Assembly (NCBI RefSeq): GCF_021278025.1
Contig: NZ_JAIBHJ010000021.1
Span: forward strand, 1-64,000
Direction: 5' to 3'
Source of the DNA: Motilimonas sp. E26
Lineage (GTDB): Bacteria; Pseudomonadota; Gammaproteobacteria; Enterobacterales; CBDFNC01
Length of the DNA: 64,000 nucleotides
This document shows positions 1-9,251 of this stretch, in pieces (the stretch's first letter is position 1; each line of letters opens with the position of its first letter). A model generated the notes under the pieces. It had not been told where the DNA came from. It did no database searches and saw nothing but the letters and a program-made list of their open reading frames with translations. The position numbers were made by a program, and so were the translations under genes.

Positions 1-256
1 TTTTACTTTTGGCGAAGCAAATTATAACCCTTTACCATGCTGCTCAAAAATCCATCGCGAAAGATCAACACGCCCTAAGGTTTCAGTTAAAGAAAGAGCA
101 CTATTTATAATTAGCAAAATTTAGTCAAAAATATATATAATTCTTTTTTTTTTGGTAAGATTCTTTAATGTCCATTAGTTACCCTGGTCAGTTAACTTGC
201 TAAACAGGCACCTTAAAGACATTTCAGTTAGACTAAGCCAATTATAAGAGTGAAGA
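1..256. other. Left-edge region without a confident gene
   Basis: Two plus-strand frames are open from the left edge, one ending with TAA near 110 and one with TAG near 124. Either could be the 3' end of a gene cut by the window, but they overlap and neither is recognisable. The rest is A+T-rich and includes a T-run near 144-154, which could lie at the end of an upstream transcript. A weak Shine-Dalgarno (AAGAGTGAAG) precedes the ATG at 257. Confidence 0.3.
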
Positions 257-733
257 ATGAACTATCTAAGTAACAAATTTTTTCCTAAATCAATATTGCC
301 CATTTTTGCGTGTTTTTTAATTTCTTGTACTAGTGAGTCCTCAGATAACCAACCTGTGCCACTAGATGTGAAAAATAAACTCTCAATTACTCAGGGGGTT
401 TTTGGTGCGATAACTAGCCATGATGATATTGGTGATAACCATGTTGAATTTGCCTCAGGTTTCAACATTGATATTTTTTATGATCAACCTTCAATGGATC
501 TAAATGAAGCCGTGACACCATTAGTGTCAATACAAAGTGACGAGAAAGGTTTTTATGAACATGAACTAGAGACGGGTGAGTACTGTATTTGCACTCGTTT
601 TCGTCGATGCGCCCCTATTGTAATTCATGAAAATGAGATGTTGAGATTAGATTATGAACTCAGCACTGGACCAGGTTGGTCTTTGCCTAATGATCCTGAA
701 AGAGCCCTTGAATTTTCATGTAAAAAGCCATGA
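257..733 (+). CDS. Small predicted lipoprotein of unknown function
   Basis: 158 residues with a type II signal peptide: a basic N-terminus, a hydrophobic stretch and the lipobox LISC at about residues 21-24, so an envelope lipoprotein is expected. The middle part (DEKGFYEHELETGEYCIC) resembles the 'default value, step, then GxY' strands of carboxypeptidase-regulatory-like or prealbumin folds. That likeness is by eye only. Several Cys in the C-terminal third (CICTRFRRC) could form disulfides. It stands alone, with a convergent hairpin terminator at 865-898 between it and the acylase gene. I do not recognise the family. Confidence 0.7.
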   Translation: MNYLSNKFFPKSILPIFACFLISCTSESSDNQPVPLDVKNKLSITQGVFGAITSHDDIGDNHVEFASGFNIDIFYDQPSMDLNEAVTPLVSIQSDEKGFYEHELETGEYCICTRFRRCAPIVIHENEMLRLDYELSTGPGWSLPNDPERALEFSCKKP

Positions 734-864
734 TTGCTAGCTAGAGGTTTCTCGCCTCCTGCACCACATTACCCTTGAAGCATTTTGATAAAAAGTGAAA
801 TGGGTAGTTTATTTTCCAAAATGATTTTTATCCAAAAGTCTTGTCCTTCAATGGTTATTTCAAG

Positions 865-898
865 GCCCCTGCGCAATGATTACTCGTTGCTCAGGGGC
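865..898. terminator. Convergent hairpin terminator
   Basis: GCCCCTGcGCAA pairs with TTGCtCAGGGGC around a 10-nt loop, with a short T-rich stretch (TATTTT) on the plus side. It lies between two convergent genes and could serve both. Confidence 0.55.
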
Positions 899-955
899 AG
901 TATTTTGGCTCGATCTTAGACAAGTCCCTTGTTTAAACTGCTTAGGAACCTGCGG

Positions 956-3238
956 TTATTTAATATAAACCAGCTCAAAGCGGTAATCCTCATCGGTGAG
1001 TATGTCGGTTTGCTTAAACCGTATTGGTTTGTATTGCGCGCCTTCGATTAAGGGGGCTTGATCAAAGTAGTGGGGTGAGTTTGGATTATTTGATTGACTA
1101 TAAAGCAGCACACTTCGTCCATTTACACCTTGGTCGGTGAACTCCGCGAGAAAGATAAAGCTGTCGCCAACATTAATGCGATAGCCTTTTTCCGTTAGTG
1201 CATTAGCAGGGTTTTGCGACATGTTATCGGCAACAGTACTAAAGCTGCCTGTCACGTCACCATACCCTCCCGCAATAGGATACTCCGCTTCACCTTTGAC
1301 GAGGGATTGAATGTTGCCTAAAGGGGCGTTTAAAGGAATATTGGCTTGGTTAAGCTGGATGACTGCTTTGGCTAATGCGACCAGATGAAGATCGGTAGTT
1401 GGATCTGATACCGCGGGCAAACCAGCCGGTGTATTAACCGGATCTTGTGGGTCAAATTGAGTTAGCCAACATTGGCCATTACAACTGGCCAAATCGCGAA
1501 TTTTGTAAAACTGCAGGGCGTATTCTCTGAATATATGAGTGCCAACGCTGTCGATATTGGCTTTTTTGTCCCAGTTAGATAGTACTTGGCAAGCTTGTGT
1601 TATGTTGACAGTCTCGTCGTTCACTTGCACTTGATCATAGCTTTGGCAGCGTTGGATCAAGTCTTCAATGACCAACTCAGCTTGAAAGATGCGCTTGTCG
1701 GACATGGTATGTTGCAGATCCCCTAGGGTGACTTTTTTACCACTTGTTTTAAATTGCTCAAGCATTGCCACACTTAATCGAGTGCGTGGTGATTGCGGGT
1801 ATTCACTGGGTCCATATAGGGGCGAATAGCCAACAATGGGGTTTTCGATATTAACCAGCCAAGGGGATTCATTGGCATTTTGTACATAATGTTCAGATTG
1901 GCGTTGTGGTACTTGGTTAAAAGGAACGGCTTGTTGCCACTCAAAGACGGGATTAGAGCCGTCGAGTAATACACCGCCCCAAGCGCGTAATTCAGGTACT
2001 GCGTTGATGATTGACCACGCTGTTGCACTGAGATCAGGCACGGATGCCAAGTCAGCATAGAAGGTATTGCCTTGATCATCTGACATCACTATATTTTGTG
2101 AGCCAGTGCGATAGCCGAGTTCATTTAAAGCGATGGCGTCATCTACATTTTGACTTAGGGCTAATTTTAGCCAGTAATCAGTTTGATCACTGCGTTGGCT
2201 GGCTCCATCTTTCAAGCTGACAAATCCACCTTGTGCCGTAAATTCGATGATTGGCCCGTAGTGACTTGAATATAAGGTACGTGATAGCTCAGATAATGAG
2301 CCATTGGGTTGTTTAACACTAATCTGATAGTTGTTGGCTTGCAGTGGCTTAACTTGATTGCCATATTGGTACGCTAATGCTTGATCAGCGGCGGGAGTTA
2401 ACGTGTAAACCGAGCCTGGCGTTGAGTTGGTCCAAGTGTGCGTCCAAGCGAAGCGCTCATTAAAGCCAAGAGCAGGAGTAACAAAACCGGGTAAAAAACT
2501 GCCATAGACATTCAGTTCGTCAGGGATAGTGAGCTGCGCTTCATACCAAGCAAATTTGCCGCCATGGGGCAGATGTGTATTTGACAGTAACATGCCTTTA
2601 CCGCTGTCGGTCATTGCTTTACCTAATGCCCAACCGTTGCTGCCCTTCATTTTATCAAGGAACGAATCGGGCTTGTTTAATAGCCGCTTGTTCGCGCTGG
2701 GTGCCGTTGGTTGTGCTGAGCCAATCTCAGCCAAGAATACTTCAACAAATGCCCAGTAATTCAATGATTGGTTAAGTGCATACAGATCGTATTGATCTAT
2801 CGGTTGCACGAGTGCTGCACACTCTTTTGCGTAATGTTTATTTTTCTGTACCGCATGATTAAATCCTTTAGTAAAGCCAGTCATCAACGCTTGGCTTCTA
2901 GGATCAAGTTGCTGAAAGTTTGTTTTTGCATTTTGGTAAGTGGCTAAGTGTAGATAAGCAAAGTCGGAGGTAATGTTGGCATTATTGATACCTGCTCCTA
3001 GGAACTTAGCGCGCTCGCCTTTTGCGGTAATAATACCGTCAAGGTAGTTACACGCGCGGTCTTGTGCCATCACGTAACCCAGCCCTTTGCCCAGTGCCGT
3101 GTAGTTATTGGCTTTAATGTGCGGCACCCCATAGCTGGTCCAGTGAATTTCAGCCGTGTTTGAATCACAGCCCGATATCACTGCGGCAAGGGTGAGTGTT
3201 AATGGAAAATAGCTAAGCTTTTTAACAATCGTTTGCAT
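956..3238 (-). CDS. Penicillin-acylase-family Ntn hydrolase (AHL acylase/PvdQ-like lipoprotein)
   Basis: A member of the penicillin amidase (S45) family, whose members hydrolyse amide-linked acyl groups such as beta-lactams, acyl-homoserine lactones or pyoverdine precursors. The GSNGWA motif is the expected autoprocessing site: cleavage before Ser (about residue 200 from the chosen start) would make it the N-terminal nucleophile of the beta chain. The downstream motifs LLSNTHLPHG and ALGFNERFAWTHTWTNS are also typical. The start at 3238 is preferred over the GTG at 3259 because AGGAATGAGACC precedes it. This leaves a lipoprotein signal with lipobox VISGC, so it is probably exported and lipid-anchored. 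The length, about 760 residues, suits the family. The substrate cannot be told from sequence alone. Confidence 0.88.
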   Translation of the reverse strand: MQTIVKKLSYFPLTLTLAAVISGCDSNTAEIHWTSYGVPHIKANNYTALGKGLGYVMAQDRACNYLDGIITAKGERAKFLGAGINNANITSDFAYLHLATYQNAKTNFQQLDPRSQALMTGFTKGFNHAVQKNKHYAKECAALVQPIDQYDLYALNQSLNYWAFVEVFLAEIGSAQPTAPSANKRLLNKPDSFLDKMKGSNGWALGKAMTDSGKGMLLSNTHLPHGGKFAWYEAQLTIPDELNVYGSFLPGFVTPALGFNERFAWTHTWTNSTPGSVYTLTPAADQALAYQYGNQVKPLQANNYQISVKQPNGSLSELSRTLYSSHYGPIIEFTAQGGFVSLKDGASQRSDQTDYWLKLALSQNVDDAIALNELGYRTGSQNIVMSDDQGNTFYADLASVPDLSATAWSIINAVPELRAWGGVLLDGSNPVFEWQQAVPFNQVPQRQSEHYVQNANESPWLVNIENPIVGYSPLYGPSEYPQSPRTRLSVAMLEQFKTSGKKVTLGDLQHTMSDKRIFQAELVIEDLIQRCQSYDQVQVNDETVNITQACQVLSNWDKKANIDSVGTHIFREYALQFYKIRDLASCNGQCWLTQFDPQDPVNTPAGLPAVSDPTTDLHLVALAKAVIQLNQANIPLNAPLGNIQSLVKGEAEYPIAGGYGDVTGSFSTVADNMSQNPANALTEKGYRINVGDSFIFLAEFTDQGVNGRSVLLYSQSNNPNSPHYFDQAPLIEGAQYKPIRFKQTDILTDEDYRFELVYIK

Positions 3239-3648
3239 GGTCTCATTCCTTTTATTCACCCTGGAACCCGACGCAATTAACTTGGGTTGTAGGTGAGGGT
3301 TAATGTCATTTATAAAAGATTCAACTTCGCCATTAACACCTCCTTTTATTTGATGATTACTTTAGTGTAGCTTGATAAAAATAGATCCAAGTAGGGGAAA
3401 AGCACTAGGTGATTTAAACTGTTTTGTGTTGTTGATTCTGGCTGGGCGCTGTCTGTCAGAGTACTCTCTGAGTACTTATTCTCTCTGTACTAAGGGAGGT
3501 GTTTAAGGGAAAAGAGCAAGGAGTGAATGGCAGCTTATTGATGTGAGTATTTGCCAATATGCTCTTTTGATGAACCATTGCGGCTGCTATCAGCGCAATG
3601 GCCCATTAAATGGTTTGTTGGTTCTGGAGAGCGAGCATGTTAATCATG
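3239..3648. other. Intergenic region with an AGTACTC palindrome
   Basis: No gene seen. It contains a perfect 7-bp inverted repeat AGTACTC-TCT-GAGTACT at 3460-3476, followed by a related half-site (TGTACT). It lies upstream of the acylase gene and downstream of fumC, so it may be an operator or a small terminator. Confidence 0.4.
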
Positions 3649-5013
3649 CTAAATTAAGGCTTCGGGGTTGAGCAACTTAGCTAAATAAGCCTCGTCTAAA
3701 TCGGTCATCTCTTTTGCGACATCTAATATTGGGCGCTTTTCCGCGTAGGCACGCTTAGCTATCTCGGCTGCCTTGTTATAGCCAATTTCGTTATTCAGGG
3801 CGGTCGCTAAGATAGGGTTACGAGCTAAGCTTTGCTCTAACTGGCTAGCATTCACTGTAAAATCAGCAATGGTGGTCATTAAGGCGTCGCAGCTTCCGGT
3901 GAGTAGTTCAACACTTTGTAATAAGTTGAAAGCAATTACAGGTAACATTACATTTAATTGAAAATTGCCTGAGCCGCCAGCAATCGTAATCGTTGTGTCA
4001 TTACCTATCACCTGTGCCGCTGCCATTGCCACGGCCTCAGGCAGTACGGGATTAATTTTGCCGGGCATGATACTGCTACCTGGTTGCAGCGGTTTAAGGG
4101 TTATTTCAGCAAGGCCGGTTAACGGGCCACTGTTCATCCAGCGCAGATCATTGGCTATTTTCATTAACGCGACTGCTAATGCCTTCAGCTGCCCTGATAC
4201 CTCAACCGCGGTATCTTGACTACTCAGTGCACTAAATAGGTTATCGGCGCTGCTAAATGGTTGACCAGTTAAGGTTGATAATTGCTGGGCAAATAGTGCG
4301 GCGAAATCATCGGGGGCATTGACTCCTGTGCCAACGGCGGTTCCCCCTTGTGCTATTTGGCATAATCTTTTTTGACTATCAGTAATTCGATTTGCCGCTA
4401 GGGATAATTGCGCGCGCCAGCCGGAAAGCTCCTGCGCTAAGCTCAGAGGCATGGCATCCATTAGATGGGTACGGCCGGTTTTAAGCTGGCCAGCCACGTC
4501 TTGCTCTTTTGCTGCTAACGTAGCTTGTAGCTTAGTTAAAGCAGGGAGTAGTTGTTGTGAAATGGCCAATTGCGCACTGACGTGAATGGCCGTTGGAATG
4601 ACATCATTACTACTCTGACTGCAATTTACCGCATCATTGGGGTGAATACTTTGTTTGAGTTGTTCGCTGGCAAGGGTGGCGATCACTTCATTGGCGTTCA
4701 TATTGGTACTGGTGCCCGAGCCAGTTTGAAATACGTCGACGGGAAACTGTTCAATATGCTGACCTGCAGCTAAAGTCATTGCTGCGTGGTAGATGGCATC
4801 TGCAACGGTTGGCTCCAGTAAACCCAGTTGGCCATTCACTTTGGCAGCAGAGGCTTTAATCAGGCCGAGACTTTGAATAAATTGGGCGGGCATCAGCAGA
4901 CTACTAATGTTGAAGTTATCTTTGGCGCGTTGAGTTTGTGCGCTAAACAAGGCGTTTGATGGCACTTTTACTTCACCTAAACTGTCTTTTTCTGTGCGGT
5001 ATTGTAAATCCAT
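3649..5013 (-). CDS. fumC: Fumarate hydratase class II
   Basis: 454 residues, the usual length for oxygen-stable class II fumarase, which interconverts fumarate and malate in the TCA cycle as a soluble tetramer. Visible signatures are TGSGTSTNMNANEV near residues 97-110, the B-site-like HPNDAVNCSQSSND, the TGRTHLMDAMP segment and the superfamily signature GSSIMPGKINPV near residue 313. The start is set by GAAGGAAATAAA before the ATG. It lies 91 bp downstream of acnA on the same strand and is probably co-transcribed with it. In E. coli both enzymes belong to the SoxRS oxidative-stress response; whether that holds here is not visible. Confidence 0.97.
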   Translation of the reverse strand: MDLQYRTEKDSLGEVKVPSNALFSAQTQRAKDNFNISSLLMPAQFIQSLGLIKASAAKVNGQLGLLEPTVADAIYHAAMTLAAGQHIEQFPVDVFQTGSGTSTNMNANEVIATLASEQLKQSIHPNDAVNCSQSSNDVIPTAIHVSAQLAISQQLLPALTKLQATLAAKEQDVAGQLKTGRTHLMDAMPLSLAQELSGWRAQLSLAANRITDSQKRLCQIAQGGTAVGTGVNAPDDFAALFAQQLSTLTGQPFSSADNLFSALSSQDTAVEVSGQLKALAVALMKIANDLRWMNSGPLTGLAEITLKPLQPGSSIMPGKINPVLPEAVAMAAAQVIGNDTTITIAGGSGNFQLNVMLPVIAFNLLQSVELLTGSCDALMTTIADFTVNASQLEQSLARNPILATALNNEIGYNKAAEIAKRAYAEKRPILDVAKEMTDLDEAYLAKLLNPEALI

Positions 5014-5104
5014 TTTATTTCCTTCAATTCAAAGTAGGCAACCCAAAGAGGGGAACAGCAAGGTAATTGATGGGCCTGCCGGCCCATCAGGTTTACGTTT
5101 AGCC

Positions 5105-7789
5105 TTAACGCTCAGCGGCCATGCGATTAAGCACATAAGTCAGCACGCCGCCGGCGCGATAATATTCAACTTCTACCGCGGTATCGAGTCGCGACCGCAA
5201 TTGAATGTTACGCTGCTCACCGGACGGATAATAGATCACCGCATTTAAGGTTTGATTGGCCTGCATTTTTTTGTCCAAACCTAAAATGTCGAACGACTCA
5301 TTACCAGTTAACTGTAATGTCTTTCTGTCTTCACCCGGCATAAACTGTAATGGCAACACGCCCATACCAGCAAGGTTAGAGCGGTGAATGCGTTCAAAAC
5401 TTTCTGCTATCACGGCTTTAACCCCGAGTAATAGCGTGCCTTTCGCGGCCCAGTCTCGGCTTGAGCCGGTGCCATACTCTTTACCGGCAATGACGACACT
5501 GGCACGTTTTTCTTGCTGGTATGCCATGGCCGCATCATAGATAAATAAGGGCGTAGACTGACCTTGGAGATGGGTATAGCTGCCTTCGCACTCGGGTGTC
5601 ATTTCATTGCGGATGCGAATATTGGCGAAGGTGCCACGCATCATGACTTGATGGTTACCGCGTCGTGAGCCGTAAGAGTTGAAATCGGCCTCATTTACAC
5701 CATTACTGCGTAAATAATCAGCTGCGGCGCTGTCTTTGGCTATCGCGCCAGCAGGTGAGATATGATCTGTGGTCACTGAATCTCCCAGCATCACGAGGAT
5801 AGGAGCGTTAACAATGTTGCTGTTATTATCGCGATACTCCGGTTCAAAGAACGGCGGTAATTGGATATAAGTAGACTGCTCTGAAAAGGCATAATTAGCC
5901 TGTTTACCTGCTTCAATTGCTTGCCATATTTGGTCACCATCAAAAACAGCACTATAGCGCTGTTCAAACATTTGATGACTGACGCTGTTAAGGCACTCGG
6001 TAATTTCAGCATTACTGGGCCAGATGTCTTTTAGGTAGACTCTTTCGCCGTCAGCGCTAGTGGCAATAGGATCTTGAGTGAGATCGATACGCGTGGTGCC
6101 CGCTAATGCATACGCAACGACTAATGGCGGCGACGCTAACCATGACGCTTTGACCAGTGGATGGATTCGGCCTTCAAAGTTACGGTTACCCGATAATGCC
6201 GCGCAGACGATCAGATCGTTTTCTACTATGCATTCTTGCACCGCCACGGGCAGCGGGCCGGAATTACCAATGCAGGTTGTGCAACCGTAGCCAACCAAAT
6301 TAAAACCTAATGTGTCTAACGATTGCTGTAAACCGGTGGCTTGTAAATAATCGGTGACCACTCGCGAGCCGGGGGCGAGGGAAGTTTTAACCCATGGTTT
6401 GGTGACAAGTCCCTTGTCGATGGCTTTTTTCGCGAGTAGCCCTGCCGCGAGCATCACTGCAGGGTTAGAAGTATTGGTACAGGATGTGATAGCAGCAATC
6501 ACGAGATCGCCATGGCTCAGAGTCTGATTACTAAGCGTTTGTTCGCTACTTTTAAGTGGAAATGCAGTCGATTTTTGCGCCTCTTTACCTTTCAGCGCAA
6601 TAAAATCATCGGTGGCTGTTTTAAGCTGGCGCATCGGTACGCGGTCTTGGGGACGACTGGGTCCCGCGAGGTTTGGCTCCACTGTACTGATGTCTAGGGA
6701 TAGGGTTTCAGAGAAATCTGGCTTAACGGTGTTTTCATCGCGCCATAGCCCTTGTAATTTACAGTAGTGCTCCACCAGTGCGATTGTTTGTTGATCGCGG
6801 CCTGTTAGGGCTAAGTAATCAAGGGTTTGCTGATCGACCGGGAAAAACCCACAAGTGGCGCCATATTCCGGTGCCATATTGGCAATGGTGGCGCGATCTG
6901 CCAATGGTAAATGCGACAGGCCCGCGCCATAAAACTCGACAAATTTGCCGACCACGCCATGTCGCCTTAGTATTTGCACCACTTGGAGCACTAAGTCAGT
7001 TGCGGTGATCCCTTCTGCTAGTTTACCGGTTAGCTCAAAGCCAACCACATCGGGTATTTGCATAGAAATTGGCTGACCGAGCATCACAGCTTCAGCCTCA
7101 ATGCCGCCTACGCCCCAGCCGAGTACGCCCAAACCATTAATCATAGTGGTATGGCTGTCGGTTCCAACCAGTGTATCGGGATAAACCACGCATTCGTTTT
7201 CGTTGGTTTCAGTCCATGCCACCTTAGCGAGATATTCAAGATTGACCTGATGACAAATACCGGTACCTGGCGGCACTACGCTAAAGTTATGAAAATTTTG
7301 CTGGCCCCATTTTAAAAAGGCATAACGCTCGTCGTTTCGTGCCATTTCAATGGCGACATTTTCTTCAAATGCTGATGAGTTAGCAAACTTATCGACGTTA
7401 ACTGAGTGATCGATGACGAGATCAACTTTGGCTAGCGGATTTACTTTTTGCGGGTCTAGCCCTTGTTTAACTAATGCATCGCGCATAGCGGCAAGATCAA
7501 CAATCGCAGGTACGCCGGTAAAGTCCTGCATTAACACGCGCGCAGGTTGATAGTTAATCTCTTGGCTGCTGGCGTGGCCGGCACTGCTGATCAGTGCGTC
7601 AATAGCTGCTTGGTTATCTGCTCCGTTATCATGATGACGTAACAAGTTTTCTAATAATATTTTGATTGAAACGGGTAAGCGAGCAATGTCATTTTGATTG
7701 GTTGTCTGCGCGCAGGATAGGGGGTAGTAATGGTAAGCTTGGCCGTTAATGTTGAAAGTATGTTTAGTATTGACTTGATTTCCAGGCAT
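5105..7789 (-). CDS. acnA: Aconitate hydratase A
   Basis: 894 residues, matching the AcnA/IRP family, which isomerises citrate and isocitrate using a [4Fe-4S] cluster. Seen: the cluster-binding Cys in AITSCTNTSNP and the pair GYGCTTCIGNSG, the substrate-binding region VVPPGTGICHQVNLEYL, the DSHTTMINGLGVLGWGVGG motif, and the swivelling C-terminal domain with GDSVTTDHISPAG and EYGTGSSRDWAAKG. A strong AAGGAG precedes the ATG. The unusually long upstream region holds two inverted repeats, described separately. It forms a TCA pair with fumC downstream. Confidence 0.97.
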   Translation of the reverse strand: MPGNQVNTKHTFNINGQAYHYYPLSCAQTTNQNDIARLPVSIKILLENLLRHHDNGADNQAAIDALISSAGHASSQEINYQPARVLMQDFTGVPAIVDLAAMRDALVKQGLDPQKVNPLAKVDLVIDHSVNVDKFANSSAFEENVAIEMARNDERYAFLKWGQQNFHNFSVVPPGTGICHQVNLEYLAKVAWTETNENECVVYPDTLVGTDSHTTMINGLGVLGWGVGGIEAEAVMLGQPISMQIPDVVGFELTGKLAEGITATDLVLQVVQILRRHGVVGKFVEFYGAGLSHLPLADRATIANMAPEYGATCGFFPVDQQTLDYLALTGRDQQTIALVEHYCKLQGLWRDENTVKPDFSETLSLDISTVEPNLAGPSRPQDRVPMRQLKTATDDFIALKGKEAQKSTAFPLKSSEQTLSNQTLSHGDLVIAAITSCTNTSNPAVMLAAGLLAKKAIDKGLVTKPWVKTSLAPGSRVVTDYLQATGLQQSLDTLGFNLVGYGCTTCIGNSGPLPVAVQECIVENDLIVCAALSGNRNFEGRIHPLVKASWLASPPLVVAYALAGTTRIDLTQDPIATSADGERVYLKDIWPSNAEITECLNSVSHQMFEQRYSAVFDGDQIWQAIEAGKQANYAFSEQSTYIQLPPFFEPEYRDNNSNIVNAPILVMLGDSVTTDHISPAGAIAKDSAAADYLRSNGVNEADFNSYGSRRGNHQVMMRGTFANIRIRNEMTPECEGSYTHLQGQSTPLFIYDAAMAYQQEKRASVVIAGKEYGTGSSRDWAAKGTLLLGVKAVIAESFERIHRSNLAGMGVLPLQFMPGEDRKTLQLTGNESFDILGLDKKMQANQTLNAVIYYPSGEQRNIQLRSRLDTAVEVEYYRAGGVLTYVLNRMAAER

Positions 7790-8320
7790 TCTTTATCTCC
7801 TTAATAAATCGTTAACTAAAAATCCTTATTAACACAATTAATGGTGGCGCTAATTAATTGGACTCGGAATAAGAAAACGCCGAGTTAAGGTTGCTTAATA
7901 AGCGATGAGCTAACTAACCTAACATCTTTCCCTTTGTTATTTCAAAAAAGGATCGCTATTTTATTAGCCATTAACTTAGTTTAGCCGTGTTCGTCAATGT
8001 TAGTGATACGCTACTTTATGGTTAGCTTAGGAGAGAAGGGCGAAGATTGGGTTGGTTAATGGGTATTTTGTTATTAATAAAGTGGGTTGTACAAGTAGCC
8101 ATTTCTTATTCTTATTGGAATTACGGTTAAATTACCCCTCAAATGTGCTAGAAGGAAATGGCAATTTACACAAACGAAATCACTACTTGTGTTCAACATC
8201 AGCCATTTCAAAAAATTAATTGTATTGAATAAGTGCCTTTGTAGCTCGCTTGTTGAACGGTGAAAAAGCGAGCTGAGTAAGCCTTATGGGATTAAAGTAT
8301 TTAGCCGACTGTAATGGGCT
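7790..8320. other. Long intergenic region upstream of acnA with inverted repeats
   Basis: No convincing gene. Three dyads can be seen. ACTCGG/CCGAGT (7862-7885) falls in the presumed acnA leader. A nested repeat spans about 8086-8197, with outer arms GTTGTACAAGTAG and CTACTTGTGTTCAAC and inner arms GCCATTTC and GAAATGGC. AGCTCGCTT/AAGCGAGCT (8243-8274) lies just after the EIIB gene. The first could affect acnA expression. Confidence 0.45.
8243..8274 (-). terminator. Hairpin downstream of the EIIB gene
   Basis: A 9-bp stem AGCTCGCTT/AAGCGAGCT lies 47 bp after the EIIB stop codon. There is no clear U-tract after the stem on the minus strand, so factor-independent termination is uncertain. Confidence 0.4.
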
Positions 8321-8578
8321 TTATCCTTTCAGCGCTTTAAGCTCGGTTGCTATATCACTGGTAGTAAAGTCGTGCTTATATTGATTAACAACGAGATGAA
8401 CACTGCCTTCAACAACGCCTTTTACCGCACTGTCATATTCTTTGCTTAACTGGGCGAAGTCGACTTTAGCGTAATCGGCCACTTTAACGCGCACCCGTGT
8501 AATACAGTGGTCAATTTCAGTGATATTTTTGCTACCACCCAGTAATGCGATTGTTTCTGTTGCGAGTTGTTTTATCAT
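8321..8578 (-). CDS. Stand-alone PTS EIIB domain, glucose/sucrose type
   Basis: An 85-residue protein equal to a single EIIB domain of the glucose/N-acetylglucosamine/sucrose PTS family. The phosphorylation motif DHCITRVRV places the phospho-accepting Cys at residue 25, matching the DACITRLRV pattern of PtsG and NagE. In those systems EIIB passes phosphate from EIIA to the sugar held by membrane domain EIIC. No EIIC, EIIA or HPr gene is present nearby, so this is an orphan domain. It could serve a remote EIIC, or be regulatory like BglG-type relays. The start is well supported by AAGGA upstream. I do not know a gene name. Confidence 0.85.
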   Translation of the reverse strand: MIKQLATETIALLGGSKNITEIDHCITRVRVKVADYAKVDFAQLSKEYDSAVKGVVEGSVHLVVNQYKHDFTTSDIATELKALKG

Positions 8579-8696
8579 AAAAATCCTTATTATGTTGTTG
8601 AAACCATGGTTATTCTAACAGCCAGTGATTACATTTTGTATGATGTTACTCATGGAAAACGATAGACTTACAGTCTCAATTAGTTTGATTCATACT

Positions 8697-9251
8697 TTAT
8701 GCTGGGCAGTAGCAACCTTTCGCTTTATCGATGATTAGCTCAGGGTTGAAGCCTTTATTGTAGTTATTTATTGCTAACTCAATAAGACTATTCGAGCTTG
8801 AGCAAGCTAAGCCCTCTGAGTAAGGACCAAAATAGACTAATTTACCTTTATTACTCATAACCAGCGCGGCGGGGGTTGCGGGGACTAATTCACGCAAGGC
8901 CGCTGTCATTGTCAGGTTAATGACTTGATAACCGTCGCTTATTGCTTGCTGGTTTAGGCTTTGTTTGTGAGCTTGACTATAGGAATTACACACGCAGCCT
9001 GAAGCGGTAAAGTGGATAATGGTATTGCCCATATTGAGAGGGTCTAGCTGGATCTGTTTCAATAATGATAATGCAAAATCTTGGCTATCTTGTTGTCTCA
9101 GTTTACCAGTGGGATCGAAGTCAACTAATCGCGCGCCGATAAAATAGATAGCAGCAATTAACGTACTCATGATCCACAGTAACACTATGACCACATGGCG
9201 GCGCTTAACTTGTTGATTGGGATCTGGGTTATTTAAAGCTTTCAATATCAT
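8697..9251 (-). CDS. DUF6436-type membrane-anchored thioredoxin-fold-like protein
   Basis: One N-terminal membrane segment ([20 protein letters not shown]) is followed by an extracytoplasmic domain. This contains [22 protein letters not shown], which is arranged like the strand-CxxC-helix start of thioredoxin folds but with a CxC spacing. More Cys occur near the C-terminus (ACSSS, GCYCPA). Family assignment as DUF6436 is from memory of this pattern. The start at 9251 overlaps the end of the chemoreceptor gene by 23 bp, suggesting coupled translation. A longer in-frame extension to 9323 is unlikely, as it lies inside the receptor gene. A redox or metal role is inference. Confidence 0.7.
   Translation of the reverse strand: MILKALNNPDPNQQVKRRHVVIVLLWIMSTLIAAIYFIGARLVDFDPTGKLRQQDSQDFALSLLKQIQLDPLNMGNTIIHFTASGCVCNSYSQAHKQSLNQQAISDGYQVINLTMTAALRELVPATPAALVMSNKGKLVYFGPYSEGLACSSSNSLIELAINNYNKGFNPELIIDKAKGCYCPA

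Noticed and set aside
2529-2775. Open frames on the plus strand inside the acylase gene
   Set aside because: They are antisense shadows of the clear Ntn-hydrolase gene and have no RBS.
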